Below are positions 14,533-22,048 of a stretch of 23,284 nt of DNA, piece after piece. The translations under genes and the position numbers were made by a program. The notes under the pieces are model-generated. The model had not been told where the DNA came from. It saw only the letters and a list, made by a program, of their open reading frames with translations, and ran no database searches. This DNA comes from SKPH01 sp051748565 (GTDB lineage: Bacteria; Bacillota; Dethiobacteria; DTU022): the NCBI GenBank assembly GCA_051748565.1, contig JBNJHN010000026.1:1-23284 (forward strand), given 5' to 3'. Every line of letters starts with the position of its first letter. The first letter of the stretch is position 1.

Positions 14533-16941
14533 ATGGCCTTGAAAGAAATCAGAAAGGCTGCAGTTCTCGGCGCAGGAGTGATGGGAGCCACCATAGCCGC
14601 CCACCTGGCTAATGTGGGTATCCCAACGTACCTGCTCGATATCGTCCCCCGTGAGTTGACTCCGGAAGAAGAAAAAAAAGGGTTAACCCTGGAAAACAGG
14701 GAAGTCCGCAACCGTCTTTCGAACAAAGGCAAAGAAGATCTTCTAAAACAAAAACCGGATCCCCTTTACAGCAAGACATACATCGACCTGATAACTCCCG
14801 GCAACTTTGAAGACGACATGGACAAGCTTAAGGATGTAGACTGGGTAATCGAAGTAATAATCGAAAATATGGATATCAAAAAGAAAATATTTAAACAGGT
14901 TGAGGATAACTGGACTGAAGGTACGATAGTATCATCAAACACTTCCGGCCTCTCCATTAATGAGATGGTTTCTGAAAATTCACCGGAATTTCGCAAGTAT
15001 TTCCTGGGAACCCATTTCTTTAACCCGCCTCGTTACATGAAGCTTTTAGAAATAATTCCCTGTGCAGAAACTTCTGAAGAAGTGCTTACATTAATGCACC
15101 GTTTTTGCGAAAAAGTTTTGGGAAAGGGCGTAGTATTTGCCAAGGACACACCCAACTTTATCGCCAACCGTATCGGTACTTACTTTGGTGTTTACGCCAT
15201 AAAACTGATGATGCGGGAGAATATGACTGTGGAAGAAGTCGATACAATAACCGGCCCTCCGATGGGCCGGCCGAAAATGGCCTCGCTGCGCCTTCTCGAC
15301 CTGGTTGGACTGGATACTTTCAGCCATGTCGCCCGAACAGTTTACGATAAATCAGATGATCCTGAAGAAAAAGAAGCCTTTGACCTGCCTGAGTTTATAC
15401 AGAAAATGATTGAAAACAAGATGCTTGGCGATAAAACCAAGCAGGGCTTCTACAAAAAAGTCAAGGGCGAGAGCGGATCTGAAATATTGGCCCTCGATTA
15501 TGAAAAGATGGAATACAGACCCAAGGAAAAACCACGCTTTGATATACTGGGCAAAACCAAGCGGGAAGGCTTAAACAAGGGGTTCAAAATGCTGGTAGAA
15601 TCTGATGACAAAGCCGGCCGCTTCGCCTGGGAAATGACTAAACGGAACCTGCTTTACAGCGCTTCCATGGTTCCGGAAATTTCCGATGATATTGTCAATA
15701 TTGACCGGGCCATGCGCTGGGGATTTAACAACAAACTTGGCCCCTTTGAAAGCTGGGATCTTATCGGGGTCCGGGAAAGCATTGAAAGGATGAAAAGCGA
15801 AGGTGAAAAAATTCCCGACAATGTAGCAGAGATGCTTGCCAACGGCTTCGATAGCTTTTATAAAGAAGACGAAAGTGGAGATCTCAGCTATTACGATTTT
15901 GAGTCTAAAAGTTACAAGACTGTGCCGGTCAGCCCGGAAATCATCAGCCTGCCGGCCCTCAAAAAACAGAGCAAACTGGTTAAAGGCAATGATGACGCCA
16001 GCCTGATCGATCTCGGGGACGGAGTTTGCTGCCTCGAACAGCATAGTCCACAACAGGCCTTATCACCACAATTCTGGGAGTTTATACATGAAGCTGTGGA
16101 GGAAGCCGAAAAGAACTTCATCGGTATGGTTGTCGGTAACCAGGAGAATAACTTTTGCGTTGGTGCCAATGTCGCAATATTATTAATGGGTGCGCAGTCG
16201 GGAGATTGGGACATGGTCGACACCGCTGCCAGGAGGCTTCAGGATGGCTTAATGGCGATGAAATATTCATCAATACCGGTTGTCGGTGCGTCCTTCCAGA
16301 TGACTCTGGGTGGCGGCATGGAACTGGTTGCACACTGCGACCGAATCCATGCCGCAGCAGAAACCTATATGGGTCAGGTTGAAATGGGCATGGGCTTAAT
16401 TCCCGGTGCGGGCGGCAACAAAGAACTGCTGATTCGTATGACTGAAGGCCTGGGGGACGACACCAAGGTCGACATGCTTCCCTTCGTCCAAAAAGCTTTT
16501 GAAGCAATTGCAATGGCTACGGTGGCCACCAGCGCTTACCAGGCCAAAGAACTCGGTTTCATGAGAAAAACCGACAAGGTAACAGTCAACCAGGATCACC
16601 TCATTCACGACGCAAAACAAACCGTCCTGGCCATGGTTCTTGAGGGCTACGAAACTCCCAGGCCGAAACCGATCAAGGTGCTTGGTGAATACGGCATCGC
16701 CACATTCAAGGTTGGCGTACAAAACATGCTCTGGGGCGGCTATATCACCGAACATGAACAGAAAGTAGCCAATGAAATCGCTTCCGTCTTATGCGGGGGC
16801 AATATCAAACCAAACTCGTTAGTCAGTGAACAATACCTGTTGGATATCGAAAGAGAGGCTTTCCAGCGACTCCTCGGTGAAGAGAAAACACAGGAACGCA
16901 TCAGCCATTTCCTTTCCACAGGCAAGCCTTTGAGGAATTAA
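14533..16941 (+). CDS. fadN: 3-hydroxyacyl-CoA dehydrogenase / enoyl-CoA hydratase fusion, FadN-like
   Basis: 802 residues (Bacillus FadN about 789). It carries two beta-oxidation steps: hydration of 2-enoyl-CoA and NAD-dependent oxidation of 3-hydroxyacyl-CoA. The dehydrogenase is N-terminal, with NAD motif GAGVMG (13-18) and the catalytic pair H161 (GTHFFNP) and E173 (LLEIIP). The C-terminal crotonase part (about 505-720) has the two catalytic glutamates in GGGMELVAHCD (about 597) and GQVEMGMG (about 617), 20 residues apart as in FadB. This order is the reverse of E. coli FadB and is typical of FadN. ATG 14533 has AAGGAGG upstream; an upstream TTG at 14491 is less likely. It lies 62 nt after fadR and 17 nt before fadA. 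In a syntrophic anaerobe it could also run in the direction of acyl-CoA synthesis. Confidence 0.93.
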   Translation: MALKEIRKAAVLGAGVMGATIAAHLANVGIPTYLLDIVPRELTPEEEKKGLTLENREVRNRLSNKGKEDLLKQKPDPLYSKTYIDLITPGNFEDDMDKLKDVDWVIEVIIENMDIKKKIFKQVEDNWTEGTIVSSNTSGLSINEMVSENSPEFRKYFLGTHFFNPPRYMKLLEIIPCAETSEEVLTLMHRFCEKVLGKGVVFAKDTPNFIANRIGTYFGVYAIKLMMRENMTVEEVDTITGPPMGRPKMASLRLLDLVGLDTFSHVARTVYDKSDDPEEKEAFDLPEFIQKMIENKMLGDKTKQGFYKKVKGESGSEILALDYEKMEYRPKEKPRFDILGKTKREGLNKGFKMLVESDDKAGRFAWEMTKRNLLYSASMVPEISDDIVNIDRAMRWGFNNKLGPFESWDLIGVRESIERMKSEGEKIPDNVAEMLANGFDSFYKEDESGDLSYYDFESKSYKTVPVSPEIISLPALKKQSKLVKGNDDASLIDLGDGVCCLEQHSPQQALSPQFWEFIHEAVEEAEKNFIGMVVGNQENNFCVGANVAILLMGAQSGDWDMVDTAARRLQDGLMAMKYSSIPVVGASFQMTLGGGMELVAHCDRIHAAAETYMGQVEMGMGLIPGAGGNKELLIRMTEGLGDDTKVDMLPFVQKAFEAIAMATVATSAYQAKELGFMRKTDKVTVNQDHLIHDAKQTVLAMVLEGYETPRPKPIKVLGEYGIATFKVGVQNMLWGGYITEHEQKVANEIASVLCGGNIKPNSLVSEQYLLDIEREAFQRLLGEEKTQERISHFLSTGKPLRN

Positions 16942-16958
16942 AGGAGGAGGTTACAAGA

Positions 16959-18134
16959 ATGAAAGAAGCTGTTATTGTTTCCAGCGTTAGAACAGCAATC
17001 GGCAGGGCGCCGAGAGGCAAACTGCGTTTTACCCGTCCGGATTATATGGCTACAGCTGCAGTTAAAGAAGCAGTTGCCCGGGCCAAAGGCCTGGATCCTG
17101 TTGAAATTGAAGACGTTATCCTTGGCTGCTCATTCCCGGAAGCGGAGCAGGGTTTGAACATAGGAAGGATTGTTGCCCTGCAGGCCGGTTTTCCGGATAG
17201 TGTGCCCGGTCAGACAGTAAACCGCTACTGCTCATCCGGACTACAGGCCATTGCCATGGCTGCTGAAAGAATCATGTGCGGCTTTGCTGAAGTGATTGTA
17301 GCCGGTGGTGTGGAAAGCATGAGCATGGTGCCGATGGGCGGCAACAAGCTTTCCCCCAGCCCTGTCCTTGCTGAAAACCACATTGAAACCTATACTCCGA
17401 TGGGAATCACCGCGGAAAATGTAGCCCAGCGTTTTAACATTTCCCGCGAAGACCAGGACAAGTTTGGCCTGGCCAGCCAACAAAAAGCAGCGGCAGCTAC
17501 AAAAGAAGGCCGTTTTAAGGATGAGATTGTTCCACTTAAAGTTATCGACCGCTCTGTAAGTACGGACAACAAAATCGTTGAGAAAGAATTCATCTTCGAT
17601 GTTGATGAAGGAATCCGCGATACAAGTCTGGAAGCGCTCTCTAAATTACGTCCGGCTTTCCATGTCAAGGGCAGCGTTACCGCTGGCAACTCTTCGCAAA
17701 CAAGCGATGGCGCCGCAGCTACTGTGGTTATGTCTGCTGAAAAAGCAGCCGCGCTGGGCTTGAAACCGCTGGCTGTCTTTCGCGGATATTCAGTAGTGGG
17801 CTGTCCTCCGGAAATCATGGGCATCGGCCCGGCAGTAGCCATTCCGAAACTGATGCAGCAGACCGGTAAAAAAATCTCCGATATCGATCTGTTTGAACTG
17901 AACGAAGCTTTTGCTTCACAGGCTCTCTACTGTGTCCGTGAGCTGGATCTTAACCCGGAGATCGTAAATGTCAATGGTGGAGCAATCGCTCTCGGACACC
18001 CTCTGGGCTGTACCGGGGCCAAGCTTACCTCAACTCTTCTGCACGAGATGGAGCGGCGCAATTCCCGCTTTGGAGTCGTTTCAATGTGTATCGGTGAGGG
18101 CATGGGCGCCGCGGGGCTGTTCGAAAGAGCATGA
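16959..18134 (+). CDS. fadA: Acetyl-CoA acyltransferase (3-ketoacyl-CoA thiolase), FadA-like
   Basis: 391 residues. It cleaves 3-ketoacyl-CoA with CoA to acetyl-CoA and a shortened acyl-CoA, the last step of beta-oxidation. The acyl-carrying cysteine is C91 (NRYCSSGLQ), the general base H347 (ALGHPLG) and the second active cysteine C377 (MCIGEG). AAAGGAGGAGG lies just before ATG 16959, 17 nt after fadN. No acyl-CoA dehydrogenase (fadE) follows, unlike the Bacillus fadNAE operon. Confidence 0.95.
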   Translation: MKEAVIVSSVRTAIGRAPRGKLRFTRPDYMATAAVKEAVARAKGLDPVEIEDVILGCSFPEAEQGLNIGRIVALQAGFPDSVPGQTVNRYCSSGLQAIAMAAERIMCGFAEVIVAGGVESMSMVPMGGNKLSPSPVLAENHIETYTPMGITAENVAQRFNISREDQDKFGLASQQKAAAATKEGRFKDEIVPLKVIDRSVSTDNKIVEKEFIFDVDEGIRDTSLEALSKLRPAFHVKGSVTAGNSSQTSDGAAATVVMSAEKAAALGLKPLAVFRGYSVVGCPPEIMGIGPAVAIPKLMQQTGKKISDIDLFELNEAFASQALYCVRELDLNPEIVNVNGGAIALGHPLGCTGAKLTSTLLHEMERRNSRFGVVSMCIGEGMGAAGLFERA

Positions 18135-18173
18135 TTATTTAAATAGATTTAACTGCACTGTAAGGCACAGCAC

Positions 18174-18240
18174 AGGGGTACAAAGCTTAAATCATTAACC
18201 TCTTTATGGTATGATTAAGTCACGTACCCCTTTATTTTTA
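18174..18240 (+). terminator. Extended terminator of the fad operon
   Basis: AGGGGTAC (18174-18181) pairs with GTACCCCT (18224-18231), followed by TTATTTTT. The 42 nt between contain a second stem (CTTAAATCAT with ATGATTAAG, one bulge), so the whole forms one long interrupted hairpin. It is longer than usual for a simple terminator. Confidence 0.65.
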
Positions 18241-18351
18241 ATCAGATTCCGTAAAGCATAACATGGGAAAAATATTAAACTTAATGGTCACAGCTTATGC
18301 AGCAACTGCTTAATTAAATTAATCGGGACATGATTTTCAAGGAGGAAAAAT

Positions 18352-19527
18352 ATGACTCCAAAGGATGAACTTTTTAAGAGGATAAAAAAGCTCCAGAGAA
18401 TGATGCAGAAAGATGGGATTGGCGGGGCATTGGTGGTACAGCGGACCGACTTGTTTTATTTTAGCGGAACCGGACAGGATGCCCATTTGTTAGTTCCTGC
18501 AGAAGGTGAACCAGTACTGGCCGTAAAAAAATCAGTGGCCAGGGCTGAGCAGGAGAGTTCCCTGGATAATATAGTTCCATTTGAAGGCTGGGACAAACTG
18601 TATGCAATGGTCAATGATTTAATCCCTGCGGGATCACAAATCGGTCTTGAAACCGATGTTCTACCGGCTAACCTATATTTTCGTTATGAAAACTTACTCG
18701 AAAAATACAAGATAATTGATATTTCAAAGCGAATCCGTCAGATCCGTGCGATTAAATCTGAATATGAAATTAGCCTAATGCTTGAAGCAGCAAAGATTAG
18801 CGAATCAGTTTTCAGCCAGGCAAGAGAAGTAATCAGGTTAGGATTAACCGAAGTTGAACTGGCAGGGCTGCTTGAACTCCACGCAAGGACGTTGGGGCAT
18901 CAGGGAGCTGTAAGAATGCGTGGTTTTAACCAGGAACTTTACTATGGCCATATCATGGCCGGAGAAAATGCAGCGGCGATAAGTTTTTTTGACGGGCCTA
19001 CCGGAGGTTCGGGCTTAAACCCATCTTTCCCCCAGGGCGCCGGTGCAGCAGTAATTAAGCAAAACGAGCCAATCCTGATTGACTTTGTAAGTGTACTTGG
19101 TGGATATATGGTCGATCAAACCCGCATTTTCTGCCTGGGAGAAGTGCCCTTGCACCTTCAGGAAGCATACAAAAATGCAGTTCTAATCCGGGATGCCCTT
19201 TCTAAAATGGGCAAACCCGGCATAAAAGGCAGCGCACTTTACAAAAAAGCAGAAGAAATGGCCAGGGAAGCAGGCCTGGCCAATCATTTCATGGGTTATA
19301 CTGAAAAAGTCAGCTTTATCGGGCACGGAGTGGGACTTGAACTCGATGAAATGCCTGTAATTGCCGGCAGTTTGGATCAAACCCTGGAAAAAGGAATGGT
19401 TTTTGCCCTTGAACCAAAATTCATATTTCCCGGTGAGGGTACAGTCGGCATTGAAGATACTTTTGTTGTGAACAGTACCCATTTAAGGCAGCTAACCGGC
19501 TACAGTGATCATATTCAGGTACTATAA
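18352..19527 (+). CDS. M24-family metallopeptidase (Xaa-Pro aminopeptidase/dipeptidase-like)
   Basis: 391 residues with a creatinase-like N-terminal domain (about 1-125) and a pita-bread catalytic domain. All five expected dinuclear-metal ligands are present: D244 (LIDF), D255 (MVDQTR), H325 (GHGVGLE), E354 (ALEPK) and E368 (GIEDT). It probably removes an N-terminal residue before proline, or splits Xaa-Pro dipeptides, in the cytosol. GGAGG sits 7 nt before ATG 18352. It stands alone as a transcription unit: a terminator lies in front and a convergent small gene behind. Other M24 activities (for example creatinase-like hydrolysis) cannot be excluded. Confidence 0.88.
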   Translation: MTPKDELFKRIKKLQRMMQKDGIGGALVVQRTDLFYFSGTGQDAHLLVPAEGEPVLAVKKSVARAEQESSLDNIVPFEGWDKLYAMVNDLIPAGSQIGLETDVLPANLYFRYENLLEKYKIIDISKRIRQIRAIKSEYEISLMLEAAKISESVFSQAREVIRLGLTEVELAGLLELHARTLGHQGAVRMRGFNQELYYGHIMAGENAAAISFFDGPTGGSGLNPSFPQGAGAAVIKQNEPILIDFVSVLGGYMVDQTRIFCLGEVPLHLQEAYKNAVLIRDALSKMGKPGIKGSALYKKAEEMAREAGLANHFMGYTEKVSFIGHGVGLELDEMPVIAGSLDQTLEKGMVFALEPKFIFPGEGTVGIEDTFVVNSTHLRQLTGYSDHIQVL

Positions 19528-19619
19528 AACTGCAGCTCTGCATTTAAGATAGCACCCGCTGTATGCTTGAATCTATACCACTAAAAGCAAAACACAATGG
19601 ACGCTGAAAAACAATTTGC

Positions 19620-19636
19620 GGAACCGAACCGGCTCC
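19620..19636 (-). terminator. Terminator-like hairpin between convergent genes
   Basis: On the minus strand GGAGCCG, loop GTT, CGGTTCC (one G-U pair), then a T5 run about 8 nt further on. On the plus strand the same stem has one mismatch but is followed at once by TTCTTT. It may serve both the small lipoprotein gene (minus) and the M24 peptidase gene (plus). Confidence 0.35.
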
Positions 19637-19649
19637 TTCTTTGCAACTA

Positions 19650-19730
19650 TCAACCACCGGTTGTGCATCCGGCTATTAAGAGTATTGCCATTGAGATCAG
19701 GGCCAGAATCAGCAGAGATACTCGGCTCAT
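19650..19730 (-). CDS. 26-residue lipoprotein-signal-peptide protein (hypothetical; pheromone- or entericidin-like in form)
   Basis: ATG 19730 is preceded by AAAGGAGGG with 7 nt spacing, one of the best ribosome sites in the window. The frame reads MSRVSLLILA, continues with a hydrophobic stretch, and ends AILLIAGCTTGG before TGA at 19650. The features are one basic residue (R3), a hydrophobic core of about 16 residues, and a lipobox I-A-G-C with the cysteine at position 22. Only four residues follow the cysteine. It would be lipidated and cut by signal peptidase II, releasing a signal peptide and leaving a five-residue lipopeptide. A weak promoter (TTGCTA, 17 nt, TATTAA with TG in front) lies upstream. 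No family is recognised; function unknown. Confidence 0.6.
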   Translation of the reverse strand: MSRVSLLILALISMAILLIAGCTTGG

Positions 19731-19906
19731 TAAAATCCCTCCTTTGCTTATTAATATAATTAATAACATAATTAATACTTATTAGCAATTGTCTATTTAA
19801 AATTTACTTTTACGATCAACATTTTATGTTAACAAGAAAATTAATAAAAAAATAGTAAACCCCTATTTTAAGCTCTTTTATAAAGCAAATACCTGTTCTA
19901 CTCACA

Positions 19907-19969
19907 ATATGCACAAGGTTATCCACAGCCAAAACCCTTTATTTCCATTCCACAAATCTATTATCCACA
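19907..19969 (+). promoter_or_regulatory. DnaA-box cluster
   Basis: Two exact DnaA boxes TTATCCACA lie at 19919-19927 and 19961-19969, same orientation, 42 bp apart (about four helical turns). A one-mismatch box ATATGCACA is at 19907-19915, and a further TTCCACA core ends at 19954. The segment to the left is extremely AT-rich, like an unwinding element. No dnaA, dnaN or rpmH is near. It could be a DnaA titration or regulatory cluster, or less likely an origin. Confidence 0.6.
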
Positions 19970-20136
19970 AATTTAGCAGTTAGTAACCATAATACATCTC
20001 CTGATTTTCCCATAAAAGATGGCATGAAAATTGATATAAATGTCTGAGAAAAAAGATCCCAAAAAAAAAGGGAAAATTAATTTCTTAGCGAATTAGGATT
20101 TATAAAAATATCATTTTAGTTTAAGGAGGCAGAGGC

Positions 20137-20319
20137 ATGGAGGTTAGAGTAAACGAAGATTGCAGCGCCTGCGGTATCTGTGAGGACATTTGCCCGGAAG
20201 TTTTTGAATTAGGAGATGAATTTGCAGAAGTAAAAGTAAACCCTGTCCCGGCAGAATACGAAGAAAAAGTTCGTGAAGCGGCTGAAGAATGCCCAACCGA
20301 ATCCATTGAGATTTCCTAA
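20137..20319 (+). CDS. Ferredoxin, single [4Fe-4S]
   Basis: 60 residues, the size of Thermotoga and Clostridia single-cluster ferredoxins. Cluster ligands are C9, C12 and C15 (CSACGIC) and C52 (ECPTESI). C19 (ICP) matches the cysteine that forms a disulfide in Thermotoga ferredoxin, but its partner in the middle of the chain is missing. It is a low-potential one-electron carrier and could supply the dehydratase activase or other anaerobic enzymes; that is inference. AAGGAGG precedes ATG 20137, and a strong terminator follows 31 nt after the stop, so it is monocistronic. Confidence 0.93.
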   Translation: MEVRVNEDCSACGICEDICPEVFELGDEFAEVKVNPVPAEYEEKVREAAEECPTESIEIS

Positions 20320-20350
20320 TCAACCAAAAGCAATAACCCAGTTGCAAATA

Positions 20351-20380
20351 GAACCCGCTTACTAAGCGGGTTCTTTCATT
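20351..20380 (+). terminator. Rho-independent terminator of the ferredoxin gene
   Basis: GAACCCGCTT (20351-20360), loop ACT, AAGCGGGTTC (20364-20373), then TTTCATTT. A perfect 10-bp stem. Confidence 0.85.
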
Positions 20381-20422
20381 TATTTCAATAATCTTTAAGG
20401 TATGGCCTTATAATTATGCTGC

Positions 20423-20452
20423 TTGATACAGTAGAAGGATTTATCTTATGAA
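20423..20452 (+). promoter_or_regulatory. Possible promoter of the MurE-like gene
   Basis: TTGATA (20423-20428), 18-nt spacer, TATGAA (20447-20452). It is moderate in quality but well placed, downstream of the ferredoxin terminator and about 50 nt before the start codon. Confidence 0.35.
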
Positions 20453-20507
20453 CTGAAGAATATTAGTTTTAAATATGCAAACAAATAGCAGGAGGCAGTA
20501 ACCACAC

Positions 20508-22046
20508 TTGGACCAGGAAAAATTATTGGAATCCATACAAATCTTAGAAATAAAACACGGGCAAATCAAGCCTGTGAGGAGTCTGGCCTACCATTCCAGC
20601 CAGGTTGCGGATGGATCTCTTTTTGTTTGCATCAAAGGCTATAAAACTGACGGGCACCGATTTCTAAAACAGGCGGTGGAGAACGGAGCAGTAGCTGCAG
20701 TTGTTGAATACTTCACGGACGGTATAACTATCCCTCAGTACCGGGTTAAAGACAGCCGCCTGGCCCTGGCTGCGCTGGCCGATCGTTTTTACGGAAACCC
20801 TTCCGGGAGCCTTAAGATAACCGGGGTAACAGCCACGAATGGAAAAACAACCACCACTTACATGATTAATACTATCTTTGAAGAACATGGCCTTAAAACC
20901 GGTCTGGTTGGAACTGTTATCGTCAAGATCGGTGACAAGGTTCAGCCTGCAGAACTGACCACCCCTGAATCACTTGATCTGCACCGTTATTTTCGAGAGA
21001 TGGTCGATGCCCGTGTCAGCCATGTGGTGATGGAAGTCTCCTCTTCCGGATTGGAACTTAAACGGGTAGGCAGTGTTGATTTCGATGTAGTAGTCGTTAA
21101 TAATATCAGTCGTGAGCATATCGACCTACACGGTTCATTTGAAGCATATTTCAAGGCCAAGGCAAGCCTGGTCCGGGAAGCACGGGAAGATCAATGGGCC
21201 GTTTTGAATCTTGACTGCCCTCAAACAGCATCACTTGCCAGTGAAACCAGGGCTAAAACCTTCACCTACGGCCTGAAAAATAATGTAGCCGATTGTATTG
21301 TCAGTGATTTAGACCTGAGCACGGGTAGAGCCATTTTTAATGTCCAACTGATGAAAAATAATCCAGCCAAACTATTTGCCGCTCAGCCGGATTCATTTTC
21401 CATCGAACTCTCAGTTCTCGGCCTGCACAGCGTTTATAACGCTATGGCAGCGATACTGGTCGCCCTGCTGCACGGTATCCCGGCGACAACTATTCAAGAG
21501 GCGCTGCGGAAATTTCGAGGGGTTGAGCGCCGTTTCGAACTTATTTTTGAAGAAGATTATAAGGTTATTGATGACCACTTCGCCAATAGCGGAAATATAG
21601 ATGTTACCCTGGAAACCCTTCAGCTGATGGACTATGAAAAGCTGCACCTGGTTTATGCCATCCGGGGAAGCCGCGGAGTTACGGTAAACCGTGAAAATGC
21701 CGAGGCTATAGCACACTGGGCCCCAAAACTGGGATTGGGAAAAATCATCGCCACGACCAGCACAGGGCATGTCGGAGAAAAAGATATCGTCACTGCTGAA
21801 GAGCGGAAGGTTTTTGAAAATATTATGCGGGAGGCCGGTATAAAAACAGAAATATATGAGCAGCTGCCAGAGGCGATAGCCCTTGGTTTATCTGAAACAA
21901 AACCCGGGGATGTTCTTCTGCTGGCAGGCTGCCAGGGCATGGATTACGGTGCATCAGTCTGCCTTAAACAAATTCACCAGTTGAGGCCGGATCTGCCCGG
22001 GGAAAAGGTATTTGCAGCCCTTAAATTCCGGGTCGCCGGTGTATAA
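20508..22046 (+). CDS. MurE-like Mur ligase with altered C-terminal substrate domain
   Basis: 512 residues with the three-domain Mur ligase layout. N-terminal: HSSQVADGSLFVCIKG (29-44), the MurE UDP-binding type. Middle: P-loop GVTATNGKTTTT (106-117), TTPESLDLH (151-159), MEVSSSGL (175-182, where MurE has SSHAL), and REHIDLHGSFEAYFKAKASL (202-221), whose K218 matches the carbamylated lysine. C-terminal: the MurE signatures are not there. The VDYAHTPD position reads IDDHFANSG, GDRDxxKR reads RGSRGVTVNR, DNPR reads STGHVG, and AGKGHE reads AGCQGMD. ATP-dependent amide ligation is likely, but the acceptor and the added amino acid probably differ from peptidoglycan MurE. It starts at TTG 20508: a stop lies three codons upstream, and AGGAGG is about 12 nt away. 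No cell-wall genes are adjacent. Confidence 0.85.
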   Translation: MDQEKLLESIQILEIKHGQIKPVRSLAYHSSQVADGSLFVCIKGYKTDGHRFLKQAVENGAVAAVVEYFTDGITIPQYRVKDSRLALAALADRFYGNPSGSLKITGVTATNGKTTTTYMINTIFEEHGLKTGLVGTVIVKIGDKVQPAELTTPESLDLHRYFREMVDARVSHVVMEVSSSGLELKRVGSVDFDVVVVNNISREHIDLHGSFEAYFKAKASLVREAREDQWAVLNLDCPQTASLASETRAKTFTYGLKNNVADCIVSDLDLSTGRAIFNVQLMKNNPAKLFAAQPDSFSIELSVLGLHSVYNAMAAILVALLHGIPATTIQEALRKFRGVERRFELIFEEDYKVIDDHFANSGNIDVTLETLQLMDYEKLHLVYAIRGSRGVTVNRENAEAIAHWAPKLGLGKIIATTSTGHVGEKDIVTAEERKVFENIMREAGIKTEIYEQLPEAIALGLSETKPGDVLLLAGCQGMDYGASVCLKQIHQLRPDLPGEKVFAALKFRVAGV

Positions 22047-22048
22047 AA

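Larger units (their letters stand above)
19528..20136. other. 609-bp AT-rich intergenic region with a small gene and DnaA boxes
   Basis: No large gene. It contains a bidirectional terminator-like hairpin (19620-19636), a 26-codon lipoprotein-signal gene on the minus strand, an extremely AT-rich segment (about 19740-19890) and a DnaA-box cluster (19907-19969). An A9 run bounded by CCC and GGG lies near 20060-20072 in front of the ferredoxin gene. A weak promoter (TTAATT, 18 nt, TATAAA ending at 20106) could serve the ferredoxin. Confidence 0.7.

Noticed and set aside
19597..19785. 62-codon plus-strand frame in the AT-rich intergenic region
   Set aside because: It has no ribosome binding site, its C-terminus is AT-rich low complexity (INIINNIIN), and it is antisense to the better-supported lipoprotein-signal gene.
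19740..19969. Calling this a chromosomal replication origin
   Set aside because: DnaA boxes and AT-rich DNA are present, but there are only two exact boxes and no dnaA, dnaN, rpmH or parAB nearby; recorded as a DnaA-box cluster instead.
20020..20035. Sigma-54-like sequence TGGCATGAAAATTGAT upstream of the ferredoxin gene
   Set aside because: The -24 half and the spacing fit, but the near-invariant GC of the -12 element is GA, and no activator site is evident.
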